Shown: positions 22,641 through 53,690 of the stretch, one piece after another | How the letters are laid out: each line of letters opens with the position of its first letter | How positions within the stretch are numbered: position 1 is the stretch's first letter | Origin: Syngnathus acus | Lineage: Eukaryota > Chordata > Actinopteri > Syngnathiformes > Syngnathidae | Assembly: GCF_901709675.1 (NCBI RefSeq) | Contig: NC_051104.1 | Coordinates: 124,001 to 188,000, forward strand | Reading direction: 5' to 3' | DNA length: 64,000 nucleotides | Translations under genes and position numbers: made by a program | The notes under the pieces: model-generated | Databases searched by the model: none | What the model saw: only the letters and a program-made list of their open reading frames with translations | Told to the model about the DNA's origin: nothing

Positions 22641-23348
22641 GTGGGAGCTGAGACACAACTGTATGGAGTAATATTTATGCACCTGAAAAGTTCATCACTC
22701 TTATCCGAACAGAATTACGGAGGGAAAGAGAGCAGAGGAGGAGAAAAAAAAAGGAGCTGGAGGGGTGGGGGTCGAGCAGGAAATTTCTTCCTGCGTCACG
22801 TTGCTTTAATGCGTTTAGCAGCTGCCAATGAAAATGATGACCGACACAAGTGTTATTCCTCGCTCTCGGCATCTTGCCCTGGAAAACCCACCCAACTTTA
22901 GCCGCACTACGAACAAGTGTAAGCTACTAAACACTAGTCAAAAAGTACAATGCAATACAATGCAAGTTGCTCCATCCATTTTGGGAAAATGACATCTGCA
23001 CAATCCATATGGGATCCAACATTAAAAAGTAATACACCAAGCTTTTTATTGACACATATGGGAATAAAGTAGAAATGAGGAAAATTAACAGCATTAGTTT
23101 TGTACCTATACATACATATTCTATTTCTAAGCATTTATTAAAATATTGATTCTAAAGGAGAAAAAAGCTGAACTTTGTATTGAAGAGCTACCTCTGACCT
23201 TCTGGTGCAATACAATAAATAAATAAATAATTCTTACGTATTATCTGATGATTAAAGTCTACGGATGATGCTGCATTTCAGGTGACCGTGAGGGGGGGGT
23301 TGGTCCTCTCCCTCCTCGTGCACTTCCTGCATCGTCCACTGGCTAGAC
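22641..23348. other. Upstream region of PI15
   Basis: AT-rich sequence without recognised repeats; GC-richer from about 23280 up to the TATA box. May hold PI15 control elements, none of which can be named with support. Confidence 0.4.
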
Positions 23349-23358
23349 TATATATAAA
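23349..23358 (+). promoter_or_regulatory. PI15 TATA box
   Basis: TATATATAAA preceded by a GC-rich stretch. A transcription start about 25-30 bp downstream (near 23380) would give a short 5' UTR exon ending at the GTAAGC donor at 23476. The intron 23476-23573 ends in TTGCAG and joins directly to the exon with the start codon, which supports this as the true promoter. Confidence 0.7.
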
Positions 23359-23614
23359 CCCGTCGAGATCATCTCCTCCCGAAGACTTCTTATAGTTTGC
23401 AAAGCTTCACAAACTACGCGCAAGCACAACTTTAGCTCTTCCTTTCCGCTCATTTGGTAGGGCTGCACGAGAAAGGTAAGCCAATCATTTATTGCGCTAT
23501 TACAATGTAATGAACAGCTATATAAACATTGCGCTGACTCGCTGAGCCAATTTTTTATTTACTCTCATTGCAGATCCAACTGCGACGCGAAGGATATCTA
23601 TAGCAAGAGCAAAC

Positions 23615-26036
23615 ATGCAGCTTGCACACTTTCTTGCGTTCATCTTGCTGTGCGTGCATTATGGAGCAAATGCACTGACAGCCACCGTCACCGCTGCGCC
23701 CTCCTCCGCTTTGCGCGCGGACAATTTCAGCAACATACACGCCGGGACGGACGGCGGCTCTTCTAAAAGCAGGAGGAAGCGTTACATTAGTCAGACCGAC
23801 ATGGTGGCTATTCTTGATTACCATAACAAAGTGAGGGGCAAGGTGTACCCCCCGGCATCGAACATGGAATACATGGTGAGTCGGAGATGATGGAGTTGAC
23901 TTGGAGGGGGGAAAGATAAATGCCATTTTTTAGTATGAGTGACTTGTCACTAACGGACATTTAAAGCAAAAAGTAAAATGGGTTGTTGTAATGTAAAATA
24001 GCAATTAATATTTGATGCTATGATGACAGTAAATCAGTTTAGATTCAAATTATTTATTCCATGCCATTTTATTTGACCCCAAATTTAAAAATTTTTAATT
24101 TTTTAATAATAATCTTTTTACTTACTAACAACAACAATTTTTAACAATTGAAAATTGATCTTTTTTTCCTCTAAATATGGTTTCTTACTCTAAAAAGTGC
24201 TGCTACTCTCTTGTTGTCATATTCATCTTAAAGTCATCATTGGATGAGAGGCTCCATATTGGCAATTTCCCTTCAGCACTGGGAAAGAGAAAAAGGTCTC
24301 TCGCAGTTGCACAACGGCTGCCAGTCGGATCACTTCTCTTATGCAACCGTTTTGATGGATGCCTTATCTCACATCCGAGTGCTGAACGGCGCGGATCTTG
24401 TGTTTTTATTTGATCTGACTTGTGTGTAATGCTTTCCATGCGTGTGTGTGTCCAGGTGTGGGATGATACTTTGGCCAAGTCAGCTGAGAGCTGGGCCCAC
24501 GCCTGCATGTGGGAGCACGGCCCGTCTCATCTCCTTAGGTTTCTGGGTCAGAACCTCTCCGTCAGGACGGGACGGTAGGTGAACTCTGACCCCTTTCATC
24601 CTCCCCGAGCGACATCTGCTGCAGCGCTCTCAGCAGGGACGATGCTGCCATGCGGTCACGGTCGTTGCGTTGCACGCCCCCCCCTTTCCTTTTTCTTGCC
24701 CTTGAACGGTGACCCGGAGGCTGCCGAGGGAATGCTCGTGTGACCCCCTCAAATAAACACAAGCCATGTTTTCAAGCTTGACCCATGCGGCCAGTCCCTC
24801 TTGACTTTCCTCGTGCAAGGTCACTCACCAAGGCCAATGTTTGATACCCAAGTGTGAGGTTGTGACGGTCTTCTCCTCACAGGTATCGCTCCATCCTTCA
24901 GCTGGTGAAGCCGTGGTACGACGAGGTCAAAGATTATTCCTTTCCTTACCCCCGCGACTGCAACCCCCGCTGCCCCCTCAGATGCTACGGCCCCATGTGC
25001 ACCCATTATACCCAGGTAGGAGAAGAAAAAGAAGAACATAAAGAACCTTAAATGACCATTACTCTGTCTGTTTTGTAGATGGTTTGGGCCACGTCCAACA
25101 AAGTGGGCTGTGCCGTTCACACGTGCCACAATATGAACGTTTGGGGTTCCGTGTGGAAACGGCCGACGTATTTAGTCTGCAACTACTCACCAAAGTAAGT
25201 CATGTTGCTACATACCGCTTATACCAATGAACTTGTTAACCTGACGGGATTGGAGTCGGGCCGCTCGGTGCTGACCTGTGAAATGCCACCCGTGTCGCTG
25301 TGTGGGGGGACTCGGAGTCTGTGAACAGCTACAAGTAAGAGTTCGTGAGAAGAAGAAAAAAATTAAAAGGGGGGTGGGGGAATTCCAAGAATTAAAGCCA
25401 ATTTGGATTTATAGGTGAGGTTATTTAATCGCATAGGTTTGAGATATACATATGTAAGGCATGCTGCCCAATGATGATCTATCTGTTTGACATGCGAGAG
25501 TCGACATGACCTATCTTTTATCACGGATTAACTCTATTCATCACTTAAGTCTGCCTTAGCCTCAGCTGCAATTTGCCTGTTTTACATTGGACGCGCTACA
25601 ACGGTATCCATCTGCGATAATGTGGATTTATAGCCGGGAGGTTACGCATTCTGAAAACAAATGACAGTTTTATTTTTTTAATTTATTGTTTCACAACAGT
25701 ACTTAAGATCTCAATTTGCCCTAAAATGGGAAGAATAAATAGAGCAAAAAACACTTTGATGGATACTGTAAATAATCTAGCTAACCAATCCAAACGAACT
25801 GAACCTAACAAAAAAACAAAAAATTCCCAATTTCTGCATCTGTATCTATGTTGAGGCCCACTTTTTTTTCAGGCTCTTTTCACAATGTTGTGTCTTGTAG
25901 AGGCAACTGGATTGGAGAGGCTCCCTACAAAGTCGGGGTCCCCTGCTCCGCCTGCCCCCCCAGCTACGGCGGTTCGTGCAGCAACAACATGTGTTTCCCT
26001 GCTCTGAAGACAAACTACCTGCACTGGTTCAAATAA
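23615..26036 (+). CDS. pi15: PI15, peptidase inhibitor 15 (five coding exons, 254 aa)
   Basis: Secreted CAP-superfamily glycoprotein; human PI15 was described as a weak trypsin inhibitor. Coding exons: 23615-23875 (261 bp), 24456-24574 (119), 24883-25015 (133), 25079-25194 (116), 25901-26036 (136, TAA stop), all GT-AG and in frame. A 5' UTR exon ends at 23475 and resumes at 23574. Residues 1-20 form a signal peptide ([18 protein letters not shown] core). RRKR at 53-56 is a furin-type propeptide site, as in the family. The CAP domain follows ([55 protein letters not shown] in substance), then a short Cys-rich end finishing LHWFK. Length matches the vertebrate protein (258 in human). Next gene is its paralogue CRISPLD1. 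Fish often have two PI15 copies; which one this is cannot be said from sequence alone, though synteny fits the GDAP1-linked copy. Confidence 0.96.
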
Positions 26037-27100
26037 ACAAGGCCAGCCACACTACCACAGAGACACCATTCTCATCGAAAGGTGGAAGGATTTGCACATG
26101 GACCAGTCTATTTTGTATATATGGCGTATTTAAAGACACAGACGCAATTGAAGGCAGCAGACAATTTTAACGATATGTACATGAACTGTAAATTAATTTC
26201 GCTTTACAAGACTTTTTTTTTTGGTACCTGCCTGGATTTATTTTTTGTAATTTATATGGAGATGGGTCCTTAAAACACACACACATTCATCACACATGCG
26301 GTCCTATGTACTTTTGAACAATGTAGCATTCAAGGCCCCTACATGACGATAACTGCTCATGTGCGCTCGCTATGGTGCTGCTATAAGGGCATCACACCTT
26401 CGTGTTGTGTGCTCTTGTTTTTGTCAGAATGTTGGGATGTAACTTCAAACGCCAGCGTGGCAACACCACCCGTGTCATCCTCGGGCGTCTATTTTGGGCC
26501 GGTGAGGAATTGGCAAAAGTGCACTTACAAGTTCAAATGTATCTCCCAGTTCAGGAACATATCGGACCCTTTTTCTGTTTGATAATAATCGTATGTGTTG
26601 TACTGTATATTGGAATATTTAATATCCATTTTGTTTTGATATTGGAAAGATCCACTGTTGTCTTTGTGAAGCAGTTTTGGAGCAAAACACTAAAGTGCAC
26701 CTTCATTGTTTGTAAATGTCCAAAATATCAAAAATTTTTTTTTTTTTTGGTTTGTGTACATAATCATGTTATCTTGATTATCCTTAAAATACAATTAATG
26801 TGTAAGTTATTCATTTTTATATTGGGAAATATTTAAATGGTATTCATTTTTTTTGTATTGTTTTATGAAAGGATTGTACATATAGCGAGGCAAGTAACAG
26901 TATGCAGTTCGTTAGCTATGAAGCACTAGTACAATATTTCTTTTCAAATGTAAAGAACACATTTAACTGATCAAGTCAAAAACAAGGGGGTATTGCTGTA
27001 ACTATAACAAAACAGGAAACGTTCCGCACTGACTACAGGCTGTTTATGTAATGAACTGCTCTCTTGCTTTGAAATTGTTAATAAAATGGTTTAAAAATTG
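26037..27100 (+). other. PI15 3' UTR
   Basis: Long AT-rich tail after the stop with ATTT-rich stretches; AATAAA at 27080-27085 is a good distal poly(A) signal. Confidence 0.55.
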
Positions 27101-29122
27101 GTTTAAATGTGTGTTGATAACAGTAAAAAGGGATTTAAAATGAAAGGCTAGAGGCTTGGTACGCAACAATTCACACTGGACAACTCAATGCTAACATGTT
27201 GGAAAAAATGTGCTTAAAAAAAAAAAAATTCAAGATTTTAAGTTTCAAGATTACAGTTAAATTATCTATCTACATGTGCTGCTCCACTGTTTGTGTTCAA
27301 ATGTGTCCCCATTATATTGATGCCATTCATTAGCACTCTATAGCATTTCCCATTATTAGCATTAAGCTAGCTGATTACTACGACGTGGTTATTTTAAAAT
27401 ACACAAAACTCATTCGCTTTGGTTGTTTAGTTTAACAATAAACTTCAACGGGGAGCGGGAATAAACAACTTTTTAAAAAATTGCTCATTCACAATTTGAG
27501 TCTGGAACGGATTAATTCATTTTCCACTCTTTCCTACAGGGGATTTTAAATTGCGCCCTGAACGAATAGTCCAACATTCTGCATGTGAGGTGGGGGGGCA
27601 AAGGGGAAACCCGGCCAGGTTTCAACCAAGCCTCTTGTCTGAGTTTGTCCAGTGTAAGCTTTGTGCTCGAAGCAGAGTGAGGAAAGGGAGCAGACTGGAA
27701 TGTAAGAAGCCGCAAAAAAACAAAAAAAGAATTTCTGTCACCTCTCAGGCACACAAAGCAAGAAAAAAAAAAAAATCTTGAACGCGTCATCATTTTAAGT
27801 ACACTTGAAGACAATGACAAGGAAAATAATAACTGCCTTGTTTCAATGTGTAAAGATGATTTAATATTTTTTGCAGATGTTTCTGCTTCCCCCGCTTCTT
27901 CATCTGCCCCGTTTGGGACCGCAAGGTATGTCTGGGTCCGTCTAAAACTTGGCCCTGATGTCTGCAGACTATCAAACAAACAAACAAACAAACAAACAAA
28001 CAAACTGGGCCAAATGTTTTATTCATTAGATGAACACGTGTGAGCCCAGGTGGACAAACGACAGATGGGAATGTAATACACAGCCGTGCGGGTTGATGCA
28101 GCAAAACTTTGCATCATATGAAGGATGGAATCCATTTCCTGCATTTAAACAATGCCTGGAATCGAGCAAACTGGAGATTTCGAGGAATCGCCTCGTTTGC
28201 GTTGGAAAGCTCCTGTGTGTTTGGAGCCAAACAAAAGATGGATGGCTTGGTCATGTAGGCATAATCAGGATTCAATGGGCACACTTACAACAGACTTTTT
28301 AAAAAAAAAATACAGCTGTACAAGCACAATCTAGAGGCCACTCAATTTGCACGGAGTAATAACGTTGACCTTTTCTACTCGACGTGCTACACAGAAAGCC
28401 ATCGCATGTTCCCTACTTTATGTCCCAATGTGCGTGCATTCGCATGATGGTGTTGACATATGTGCTTCCCAGAGCTTGATGTCAGCCACTTGGAGCATGT
28501 TTTGGTAACCTCCTCCAATGTTGGCACAACCACCTTAAAGCCCTTTTGCGACTGTAAATCTCTCCGAGCGGAGCGGCCAACGGTGGGTGCACCTATTTTT
28601 GCACTCGCGCTGCTTTTAAAGAAGGATGCCCCTGACTAGCGTAAACAAATTAAATTCTTCACGTACACAAATCACTTGCAGGGTCTCAGGTGTCTATTTT
28701 TGTCCGCCGACCTTGTTTGGTTATGACATACCGCCCTAACTTTCAGGAAATTGTGGGCAAGTGACGCACACATACAAGTAAATGTTTCTAAATCAAAACT
28801 ACAGGCCTTACTCTGCCAAGCTTCCGTTCTGCAGTTTTTTTTTCTTCAATTTGGTCAACAAGTTAATTGAAGCTTTGATGAAAAAAACCCCTTAACGCCT
28901 CAGTCTCGCTTTTGCAACTTAAAACACGTATATTTCTCACAGCCTCATGTTTTGAAAAACAGTGACACCTAGCGGTGCTCTGAGGTCTACGCAGTTTGAC
29001 ATACTGAATGGCCAACATCGCTCTCTACTGGTATAATGTAACTACTACAGAATTTTCTATCAAAACCCGTAATGGGCTACACGGTTTACTAGCTTGGTGA
29101 TTTGTGAGGACAAAGAGTGCCC
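27101..29122. other. Spacer between PI15 and CRISPLD1, part 1
   Basis: Contains a (CAAA)8-type microsatellite at about 27973-28005. No exon or repeat family otherwise recognised. Confidence 0.5.
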
Positions 29123-29477
29123 ATCCATCCATCCATTTTCTGAACCGCTTAGTCCCCACGAGGGTCGCGGGTGTGCTGGAGCCTATCCCAGCCGTCATCG
29201 GGCAGTAGGCGGGGGACACCCTGAACTGGTTGCCAGTCAATCGCAGGGCACACAGAGACGAACAACCACTCGCATTCACACCTATGGGCAATTTTGAGTG
29301 CTCAATCGGCCTACCAAGCATGGTTTTCGGGATGTGGGAGGAAACCGGAGCGCCCGGAGAAAACCGACGCGGGCCCGGGAGAACATGCAAACTCCACACA
29401 GGGAGGGACGGAGGTGGAATCGAACCCGCACCCTCCTAACTGTGAGGCGCTACCCAGTGCTCCACCGAGCCGCCTAG
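29123..29477 (-). repeat. tRNA-derived SINE, family A, copy 2
   Basis: Full copy on the - strand, with tRNA-like head at the right end (GGCGGCTCGGTGG...) and ATGG tail at the left. A 12-bp duplication AAAGAGTGCCCA marks both sides (29112-29123 and 29478-29489, overlapping the tail by one base). Confidence 0.9.
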
Positions 29478-29489
29478 AAAGAGTGCCCA

Positions 29490-30122
29490 AATAGGATAAT
29501 AAATAAATACTCCTGCGATTATCCCTAGTCTCTCTGCGTTGCACTATGCAATTACATATTTTCACCACAAGGGGGCAGAGGCAACTAAGCCATTCTCAGT
29601 ATGGCATACTGTGTGCGTCTGTGATAACTACCCCTGCTGATACTGACTCATCTGGAAGATTACCTTGATGTCCTTTTTCTCTCACGCTCACCCCGATGCT
29701 GTTCCAAGGAGCTCTGACCTCAGTCCAACCCAAAGCATTATTTACAGAGCAGATGCTGGAGCAGATAAGGCATGCCAAACAAAAGTGCTGTTGAAGTTGT
29801 TGTGTCTGGCACGGACGATTCTTTCTGAAGGGTTCGTGAGGTTCAAAAGAGGAGGGAGGAAATGTGGGGGATTTAACAAAGGCTGCATGCATGAGATTAA
29901 AGATGATCTGTTCATTTGAGCTAATGATGCATCTCGGTGGAATTGACAAAAGGTTCCACATAACAAAAGACCAAACGTGCCTGTTTCCATTATGTTACTG
30001 GAATTCGCTCTTGAACGGGGGGCGGAGGGGGGGGGGGGTGCTGACGACAGGTTGGGCCTTTGGAATTAACAGAGATCTGGTTTGTGTTTTAATCGCCTCC
30101 CTGAGAGAGGTCACCTGTGAAC
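29490..30122. other. Spacer, nothing recognised
   Basis: No gene-like or repeat-like signal apart from a G-run at 30016-30040. Confidence 0.5.
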
Positions 30123-30130
30123 ATTTAGGA

Positions 30131-30811
30131 CAGTGGTTCTTAACCGGGGGTGCTCGCACCCCCTAGGGGTGCAAGAATGCTTCCTAGCGAAGATACCCTG
30201 GGGGAAATTTACAATTTTTCGGGAACAATGGTCGGGTAACCGACAAAAGTGAAAAATTCTGGAAATCAAGAAGTCATTGTGTTAATTGGGATTAGGGATA
30301 ATGCTAATTAAGCCTTATAGCTGTAAAGTAAACCAATTAACCATCCATCCATTTTCTGAACCGCTTAGTCCCCACGGGGGTCGCGGGAGTGCTGGAGCCT
30401 ATCCCAGCCGTCATCGGGCAGTAGGCGGGGGACACCCTGAACCGGTTGCCAGCCAATCGCAGGGCACACAGAGACAAACAACCATTTGCACTCGCACCCA
30501 CACCTAGGGACAATTTGGAGTCTTCAATCGGCCTACCAAGCATGTCTTTGGGATGTGGGAGGAAACCGGAGTGCCCGGAGAAAACCCACGCGGGCCCGGG
30601 GAGAACATGCAAACTCCACACAGGGAGGGCCGGAGGTGGAATCGAACCCGCACCCTCCTAACTGTGAGGCGGACGTGCTACCCAGTGCGCCACCGAGCCG
30701 CCCCTAAACCAATTATTATTATAATAATTATTTAGGGTTAGGGTTAGGGGTGCGAGAACTGGTTGGTGAATTGAATGGGGTGCGAACAAGGAAAAAGGTT
30801 AAGAACCACTG
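30131..30811. mobile_element. hAT-type non-autonomous transposon
   Basis: Ends CAGTGGTTCTTAACC and GGTTAAGAACCACTG are perfect inverted repeats, and the 8-bp duplication ATTTAGGA flanks it exactly (30123-30130, 30812-30819). Without the SINE inside, the element is about 305 bp, so a MITE-size hAT derivative. Confidence 0.93.
30340..30704 (-). repeat. tRNA-derived SINE, family A, copy 3, nested in a hAT element
   Basis: Full-length - strand copy flanked by the 11-bp duplication TAAACCAATTA (30329-30339, 30705-30715). Sits inside hAT element 30131-30811, hence younger than it. Confidence 0.93.
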
Positions 30812-30819
30812 ATTTAGGA

Positions 30820-31876
30820 GAAAATGGACCACTCTCAGCGCCCTGCCCCATCAAGACGGCAAAGCTCTGGTTTGTATTAACATTTCTCGACAAAGTCAGC
30901 AATGGGAGGAATTGAAACTAAAAATGTTCTTTCAACCTGAATGCATCCTAGTTAGGAAAGTGAACCACCACACACAAAATAAATTAATAAAATAATAAAG
31001 GGTAAAAAAATACATTAAAAATCAATGAAGATATCTTTTTTTTAAATATAATAAAAATTCAACTACAAAATGTTGCACTTTTCTGTCAGAAATAAATGCT
31101 AATAGAGGACAAATTGAAGGGAAAGCAAATAGTGCTCTGGTCATTTTGGCAGTGGGCTGGAGGGGGCGGGGCCAGAGGCAGCAGCATGCCGGAGAGCTGC
31201 TGAGCGGAGGATAAAATGTTGGTAAGCGATGCTTGTAGAGGCTTTGGTGCAAAAAACCTTGAAGAGTCAAAGGTGCAAACTCCAAAAAAGGACAAGCAAA
31301 TTTTAGAGTCACTGAGCTCTCCACGTCATTCCACCTTTGAAGGTGGATTTAGAACTAACTGCTGCAAACTCTTATTTGTTGCCAGGCTTTCATTCAGTGG
31401 ACTTCAATTGGATCCATTTGAAGGTAAATTGGAATGAAAAACTCCTTTTGTACAAAGCAGCCGCTTTGCTCCTCGTGCATGCTAGTGATTGCTTATGTTT
31501 GCTTTGACTCATGACAATCTCTGAAAACAGAATGCAACCTTGAAGGACTTGGCTCAACTTCTCTCACAGTATAGTACAGCATTGGATACAATGCTGACAT
31601 TTAAAAAAAAAAAAACATTGTTAGCATGTATTCCAATTATATTAATTAGAGCAGAGGACAGATGGTTCCATTTAAAAGACTTTTATATTGAGCTGGAAGT
31701 AAAATGTCTGACATTTCAGAGGATGTCAGATACTATTAATGCAAATTGTTCTTTTTTTTCTTGCCAGGTCACCGAATCCAATGCTGACGAGTGTATCTCC
31801 ATCCTAACACCACATCCATCCCACCTTGGCATTTTCTGGGGGTGCGCGTAAACACTGAGATTAAAAAATAAATAAA
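30820..31876. other. Upstream region of CRISPLD1
   Basis: No TATA box or 5' UTR exon could be placed with confidence. GGGGGCGGGGCC at about 31157-31175 is a GC-box-like stretch. Confidence 0.4.
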
Positions 31877-51252
<19,376 letters not shown>

Positions 51253-51506
51253 GTGACTGACTCCGCCCGCCATCAATAACATGCGACATGCCCAAATGGA
51301 GAGCTCACTCTAGCTTGTGAATAAGGCGCTAATCAAAGCCTGAAATGTTTTCTTGCCTTTGCTATAGAGGCTTTGCAGCCACGTGGTTTTATCACGTGAT
51401 TTTGTGTTATGCCGCCATCTTGGCGGTCAACTCGTCAGCTCGTTCCTACGTGTTTGTATAGATTGTTTGATTTCTGCGCTACATTTTCACCGATTTCATC
51501 CGAATT

Positions 51507-51815
51507 ATGGCTGGTTTGCTATCCAACGAAGTTGGGCATTTGGATGAAGAATCCAAGAAACGTTACAGAGAGAAGTTGAACCTTGTTGGCACAACGGATC
51601 CGTACCTTTTACCGAGAAGCATGCTAAAATCGCCCGAGCATTTTGCAACAGCCGACCTGCCTGAACTCTCATATCCAGATATTTATAATTACCTCGTCGA
51701 TTCACCATCTCCGTACACTGAAAAGGACCTTAAGGCATACAACTGTCTGGATGCCTACAAGTATTTTACAGCAGGTTTTGTGCATTATGGTCTGATATGG
51801 CAGATTAACCAATAA
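51507..51815 (+). pseudogene. N-terminal exon of a YqaJ-associated transposon protein
   Basis: Frame of 102 codons starting MAGLLSNEVGHLDEESKKRY. The pattern (L/SKKRYxEKL, TTDPYLLP, LSYPDIYNYLV, SPSPYTEKDLKAYNCLDAYKYF) is the N-terminus of a large family of animal transposon-linked proteins that continue into SWIM/YqaJ-nuclease regions in fish, corals and molluscs (family knowledge). Here the frame ends soon after FTAGFVH, where those proteins have an exon boundary, and nothing of the rest is present in the element. AATAAA at 51811-51816 immediately follows. Confidence 0.6.
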
Positions 51816-52261
51816 AAATTTTAACCTTGTGCCAATGGCTTGAAAACTTTACCAATGTAGATTTTACCTTGTGCCAAATGAAGTAACAAAAACCCTCTTG
51901 TTAAAAAATGCTACATTAAAAAAAAATTGTTTCACAAGGTTCATAATAATTTTTTGGGAAATTTCCTAATGCATTCACTCGAGAATTAATTGTTCAATTC
52001 CAATATGAAGTTCAATATTTACATTGATAACGTTTTCAAGCCAATCAGATGAAGCATCATGAAAAAATAAACACAAAATAAAAACGGGGGGGTGAACTGA
52101 AGAAATCATCCCATTCCCTGCCTTGCTGCTCTTGCTGCCTTTCTAAAAATGCACCCAGCATTTTCAACAATCATATTTTTCAACAATCATATTTGTATCA
52201 TCCCATATTGTATTATTTCACATTTTGTGAAACAAATCAGGGGTGAATAGTTTGTTTACAT

Positions 52262-52531
52262 ACCTGATATGAAGTCCTCATTGCATATCCTTGTGTAAAT
52301 CGTAGGTTTCCATCGTTCACGACGAATATCCGCGATCCATTTATCACGTTTTTTCATGTTCGCCGGAAATCTATAGAAGCTAAGATTTGGTTTATCGCCT
52401 CGTCTATTGCTACATCCAACAGCACAGCAGGTATCCGGCATTTTTAAGCTCAAATAGCAGCAGATATAACAAGAAAGCGTGTGTGAGTCGTTGACCGGCA
52501 CTGAAAAGTTGACCGCCAAGATGGCCGCCAA
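52262..52531 (-). pseudogene. THAP-domain exon of a transposon protein
   Basis: MPDTCCAVGCSNRRGDKP starts a THAP zinc-finger domain; SFYRFPANMKKRDKWI and RRERWKPTIYTRIC follow at the standard spacing. The fourth zinc ligand is altered: the usual C-x2-H reads CNED, with Asp where His is expected. The exon ends at ATATCAG with donor GTATGT (52261 downward), and no downstream exon is visible. An upstream in-frame ATG (52531) sits in the GCCGCCATCTTG motif. Confidence 0.72.
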
Positions 52532-52574
52532 GCTAATGTGGGTAGCTTGATGACGTCAGCTGCAAAGCCTCTAT

Positions 52575-53469
52575 ACTGGCAGGGTATTAGAGGTTGTTGC
52601 CATGACAACGTAAACAAACACTTGACACATATATGAGGAGAAGCTGTGTGCACACAGCAGCCACAGGATTTGGTCAGCTTTTGTGGGAAATTATTTTAAA
52701 GTGTAAAGATATGAATGGATGAATGGTTTACTCAATGTTTAATGTTTGTTTTATTTTTTGTGCCTTTTTAACAACTATCTGTAGGTTGAGTTTATTTTTT
52801 ATGAAACAATTCACCAAATATATAATTAAATAAAAATGTATGATATATCATTTTAGTGGCACTTATATCATTTTACTTGTCCGGCACATTTTTACTGGTG
52901 ATCTTTAAAAAAGGTTTGTGCCAGATGTGGTATTTTGTTAAAAATGTGTGAGGGGAAAAAAATGTAATCATTTTATTTTTATATGGTCATGCTATGGATT
53001 TCTTCAGTATGGTGTATAAAGAATGCTGCTTTATGTTATATATATATATCTTAAAAAGCACTTGTCCTGCTGGCAGGAACTATAGTCAATCTTCAGACCG
53101 TTTTATTCAAAACCTAAACATGTTTGACATTATTTTTGTCCGAATATTTTATCCCCGCCCATCCAAAAAGCTATTTTGCCGTCAAATCTGTAACACTGAT
53201 TATGTAACACTTTGTCCTATGCAGTATATTGCCTACCTCAGGTTATTGGAATTTTACAATAAAATATTACAACTCTTCATTTTGTTATTATTTATTGAGC
53301 TTGATTATGAATATATTTTATGGTTTTAGATGATGACGTTTGTATATTCTCCATTACAATTTGGAATGTAGATAAGTGGAATGTGACAAGTGGCTTGCAA
53401 ATAAAGCCAAAAAATGTTAAGGCACATGACCTGGAGAAGCTTGGCGAGAACCTGACCCTAAGAACTCAT
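52575..53469. other. AT-rich spacer, possibly distal CRISPLD1 3' UTR
   Basis: Very AT-rich; AATAAA-like signals at about 52826 and 53260. No coding signal. Confidence 0.4.
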
Positions 53470-53690
53470 TAGTGTGAAGGCGAAGGCCTTCACACTTATG
53501 TTATTCTACACCATTTACTTTATTAGTGTGAAGGCAAAGGCCTTCACACTTATGTTATTCTACACCATTTACTTTATTATTAGTGTGAAGGTGAAGACCT
53601 TCACACTATTGTTATTCCTGTCCTTTATTATTGTGTGAAGGCGAAGGCTTTCACACTATTGTTATTCGACAATTTTATTCCCCCCACCTT
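53470..53690. repeat. Array of four hairpin units
   Basis: GTGTGAAGGC-GAAG-GCCTTCACAC and three variants occur at about 53471, 53525, 53582 and 53633, each followed by TATTGTTATTC-like spacer, period 50-57 bp. Two variants (GGTGAAGACC; GGCGAAGGCT) keep arm pairing at most positions. Confidence 0.85.

Larger units (their letters stand above)
51366..52572. mobile_element. Two-gene TIR transposon relic, ISL2EU/IS4EU-like
   Basis: AGAGGCTTTGCAGC at 51366 and GCTGCAAAGCCTCT ending 52572 form inverted ends; AT (or TA) lies on both sides (51364-51365, 52573-52574). Both sub-ends carry GCCGCCATCTTGGCGGTCAA-type motifs in mirror orientation. One exon reads inward from each end: a family exon on + (51507-51815) and a THAP exon on - (52262-52531). 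The central part that should hold transposase and nuclease cores is missing. The family name is from memory of the THAP-transposase plus YqaJ-nuclease arrangement and needs a database check. Confidence 0.6.

Noticed and set aside
29025-30661. Cysteine- and proline-containing frames such as those reading GVLPGPRRFSPG-like text
   Set aside because: They translate SINE family A copies; the same text recurs at 1-316 and 38213-38534.
53470-53690. CRISPR-like repeat array
   Set aside because: Four palindromic units in a vertebrate genome with near-identical spacers and no cas genes; it is a tandem repeat.
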